The notes under the pieces: generated by a model
Seen by the model: only the letters and a program-made list of their open reading frames with translations
Databases searched by the model: none
What the model was told of the DNA's origin: nothing
NCBI GenBank assembly: GCA_004322325.1
Contig: SCTP01000343.1
Span: 1-25,042 of the forward strand
Reading direction: 5' to 3'
Length of the DNA stretch: 25,042 nucleotides
Source of the DNA: Gammaproteobacteria bacterium
Lineage (GTDB): Bacteria; Pseudomonadota; Gammaproteobacteria; DSM-16500
Shown: one piece after another, positions 24,823 through 25,042 of the stretch
How the letters are laid out: each line of letters begins with the position of its first letter
How positions within the stretch are numbered: the first letter of the stretch is position 1
Position numbers and translations under genes: made by a program

Positions 24823-25042
24823 TTATTTTTTCGCCATATAAAGTCTGGCATTATAGGGAACATCTAGCATTCCACTTTCATTTCTGTATAAGTTGATGTT
24901 TTCTAATATCAATTCATCAACTTTTTGCTCTCCGATATTGGCAATAGCGCGTTTCACTTGTGTGGATGTTTTGGCCATGATTAAAAAATCTTCTGGCTTC
25001 ATTTCGCAGTTCCAGAAAAAAGTGTTCGTGGTGGAATGTTTA
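24823..25042 (-). CDS. Unidentified protein, C-terminal 72 residues only
   Basis: An open frame enters from the right edge and ends in AYMAKK-like LYMAKK at TAA 24823-24825. Visible parts include FFWNCEMKPEDFLIMAKTS and GMLDVPYNARLYMAKK. The ending, a VPYNARLY strand followed by AKK, recalls the tails of class I SAM-dependent methyltransferases, but the diagnostic N-terminal SAM motifs are outside the window, so this is only a suggestion. It lies immediately upstream of repeat copy B and so may be the original neighbour of the citrate synthase gene. Confidence 0.6.
   Translation of the reverse strand, partial: KHSTTNTFFWNCEMKPEDFLIMAKTSTQVKRAIANIGEQKVDELILENINLYRNESGMLDVPYNARLYMAKK

Noticed and set aside
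1..25042. CRISPR arrays, tRNA, rRNA or riboswitch
   Set aside because: No regular repeat-spacer series, no cloverleaf-like or rRNA stretches, and no leader long enough for a known riboswitch was noticed.

Overview
The window is AT-rich bacterial DNA, tightly packed with genes and with no rRNA or tRNA genes. Protein styles (PKS lacking acyltransferase domains, many amino-acid transporters, clavaminate-synthase-like hydroxylases) and a palindromic 'TTGTCATTGCGAGCGAAGCG' type repeat suggest a gammaproteobacterium, most likely Legionellales (Legionella-like). That assignment is inference; no marker gene is present.

Region 1 (1-14147) is a polyketide biosynthesis locus of the trans-AT kind. Three large genes lie on the minus strand, read right to left: a degenerate fatty-acyl-AMP-ligase-like domain joined to KS-KR-ACP (9574-4973), then KS-DH-like-DH-like-ACP (4980-1459), then KS-DH... 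running off the window (1462-1). They are linked by 8-nt and 4-nt overlaps. None carries an acyltransferase. Facing away from them on the plus strand is a compact operon: DHA2-type MFS exporter, free-standing acyltransferase, an unusual ACP fused to an orphan KS-AT linker domain, a membrane-anchored SRPBCC protein, and a phosphopantetheinyl transferase that would activate all the ACPs. The two arms share a 123-bp divergent control region. No thioesterase, enoylreductase or methyltransferase domain is visible, so the locus probably continues left of base 1.

Region 2 (14148-14332) is a short gap between convergent genes holding an imperfect palindromic, MITE/REP-like repeat.

Region 3 (14333-18000, minus) holds citrate synthase, a secreted class C beta-lactamase-fold hydrolase, an EamA/DMT transporter, a possible 29-residue ORF and a small cupin.

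Region 4 (18061-24782, minus) holds an apparent amino-acid hydroxylation/export island: a clavaminate-synthase-like Fe(II)/2-oxoglutarate hydroxylase, an ATP-grasp ligase, a Bcr/CflA-type MFS exporter, an APC amino-acid transporter, a second Fe(II)/2OG dioxygenase (PF10014-like) and a LysE-family exporter. The first 21 codons of the hydroxylase plus its leader are a diverged copy of the start of the citrate synthase gene at 17999. The island is therefore bounded by 100-nt direct repeats 6,783 bp apart, and recombination between them would delete the island and leave one intact citrate synthase gene. Beyond it, the window ends inside an unidentified gene (24823-25042).

The points most worth a second look are the citrate-synthase/hydroxylase fusion with its repeat-bounded island, the ACP-linker orphan protein, the degenerate ligase domain with no partner ACP, and the duplicated DH-like domains.
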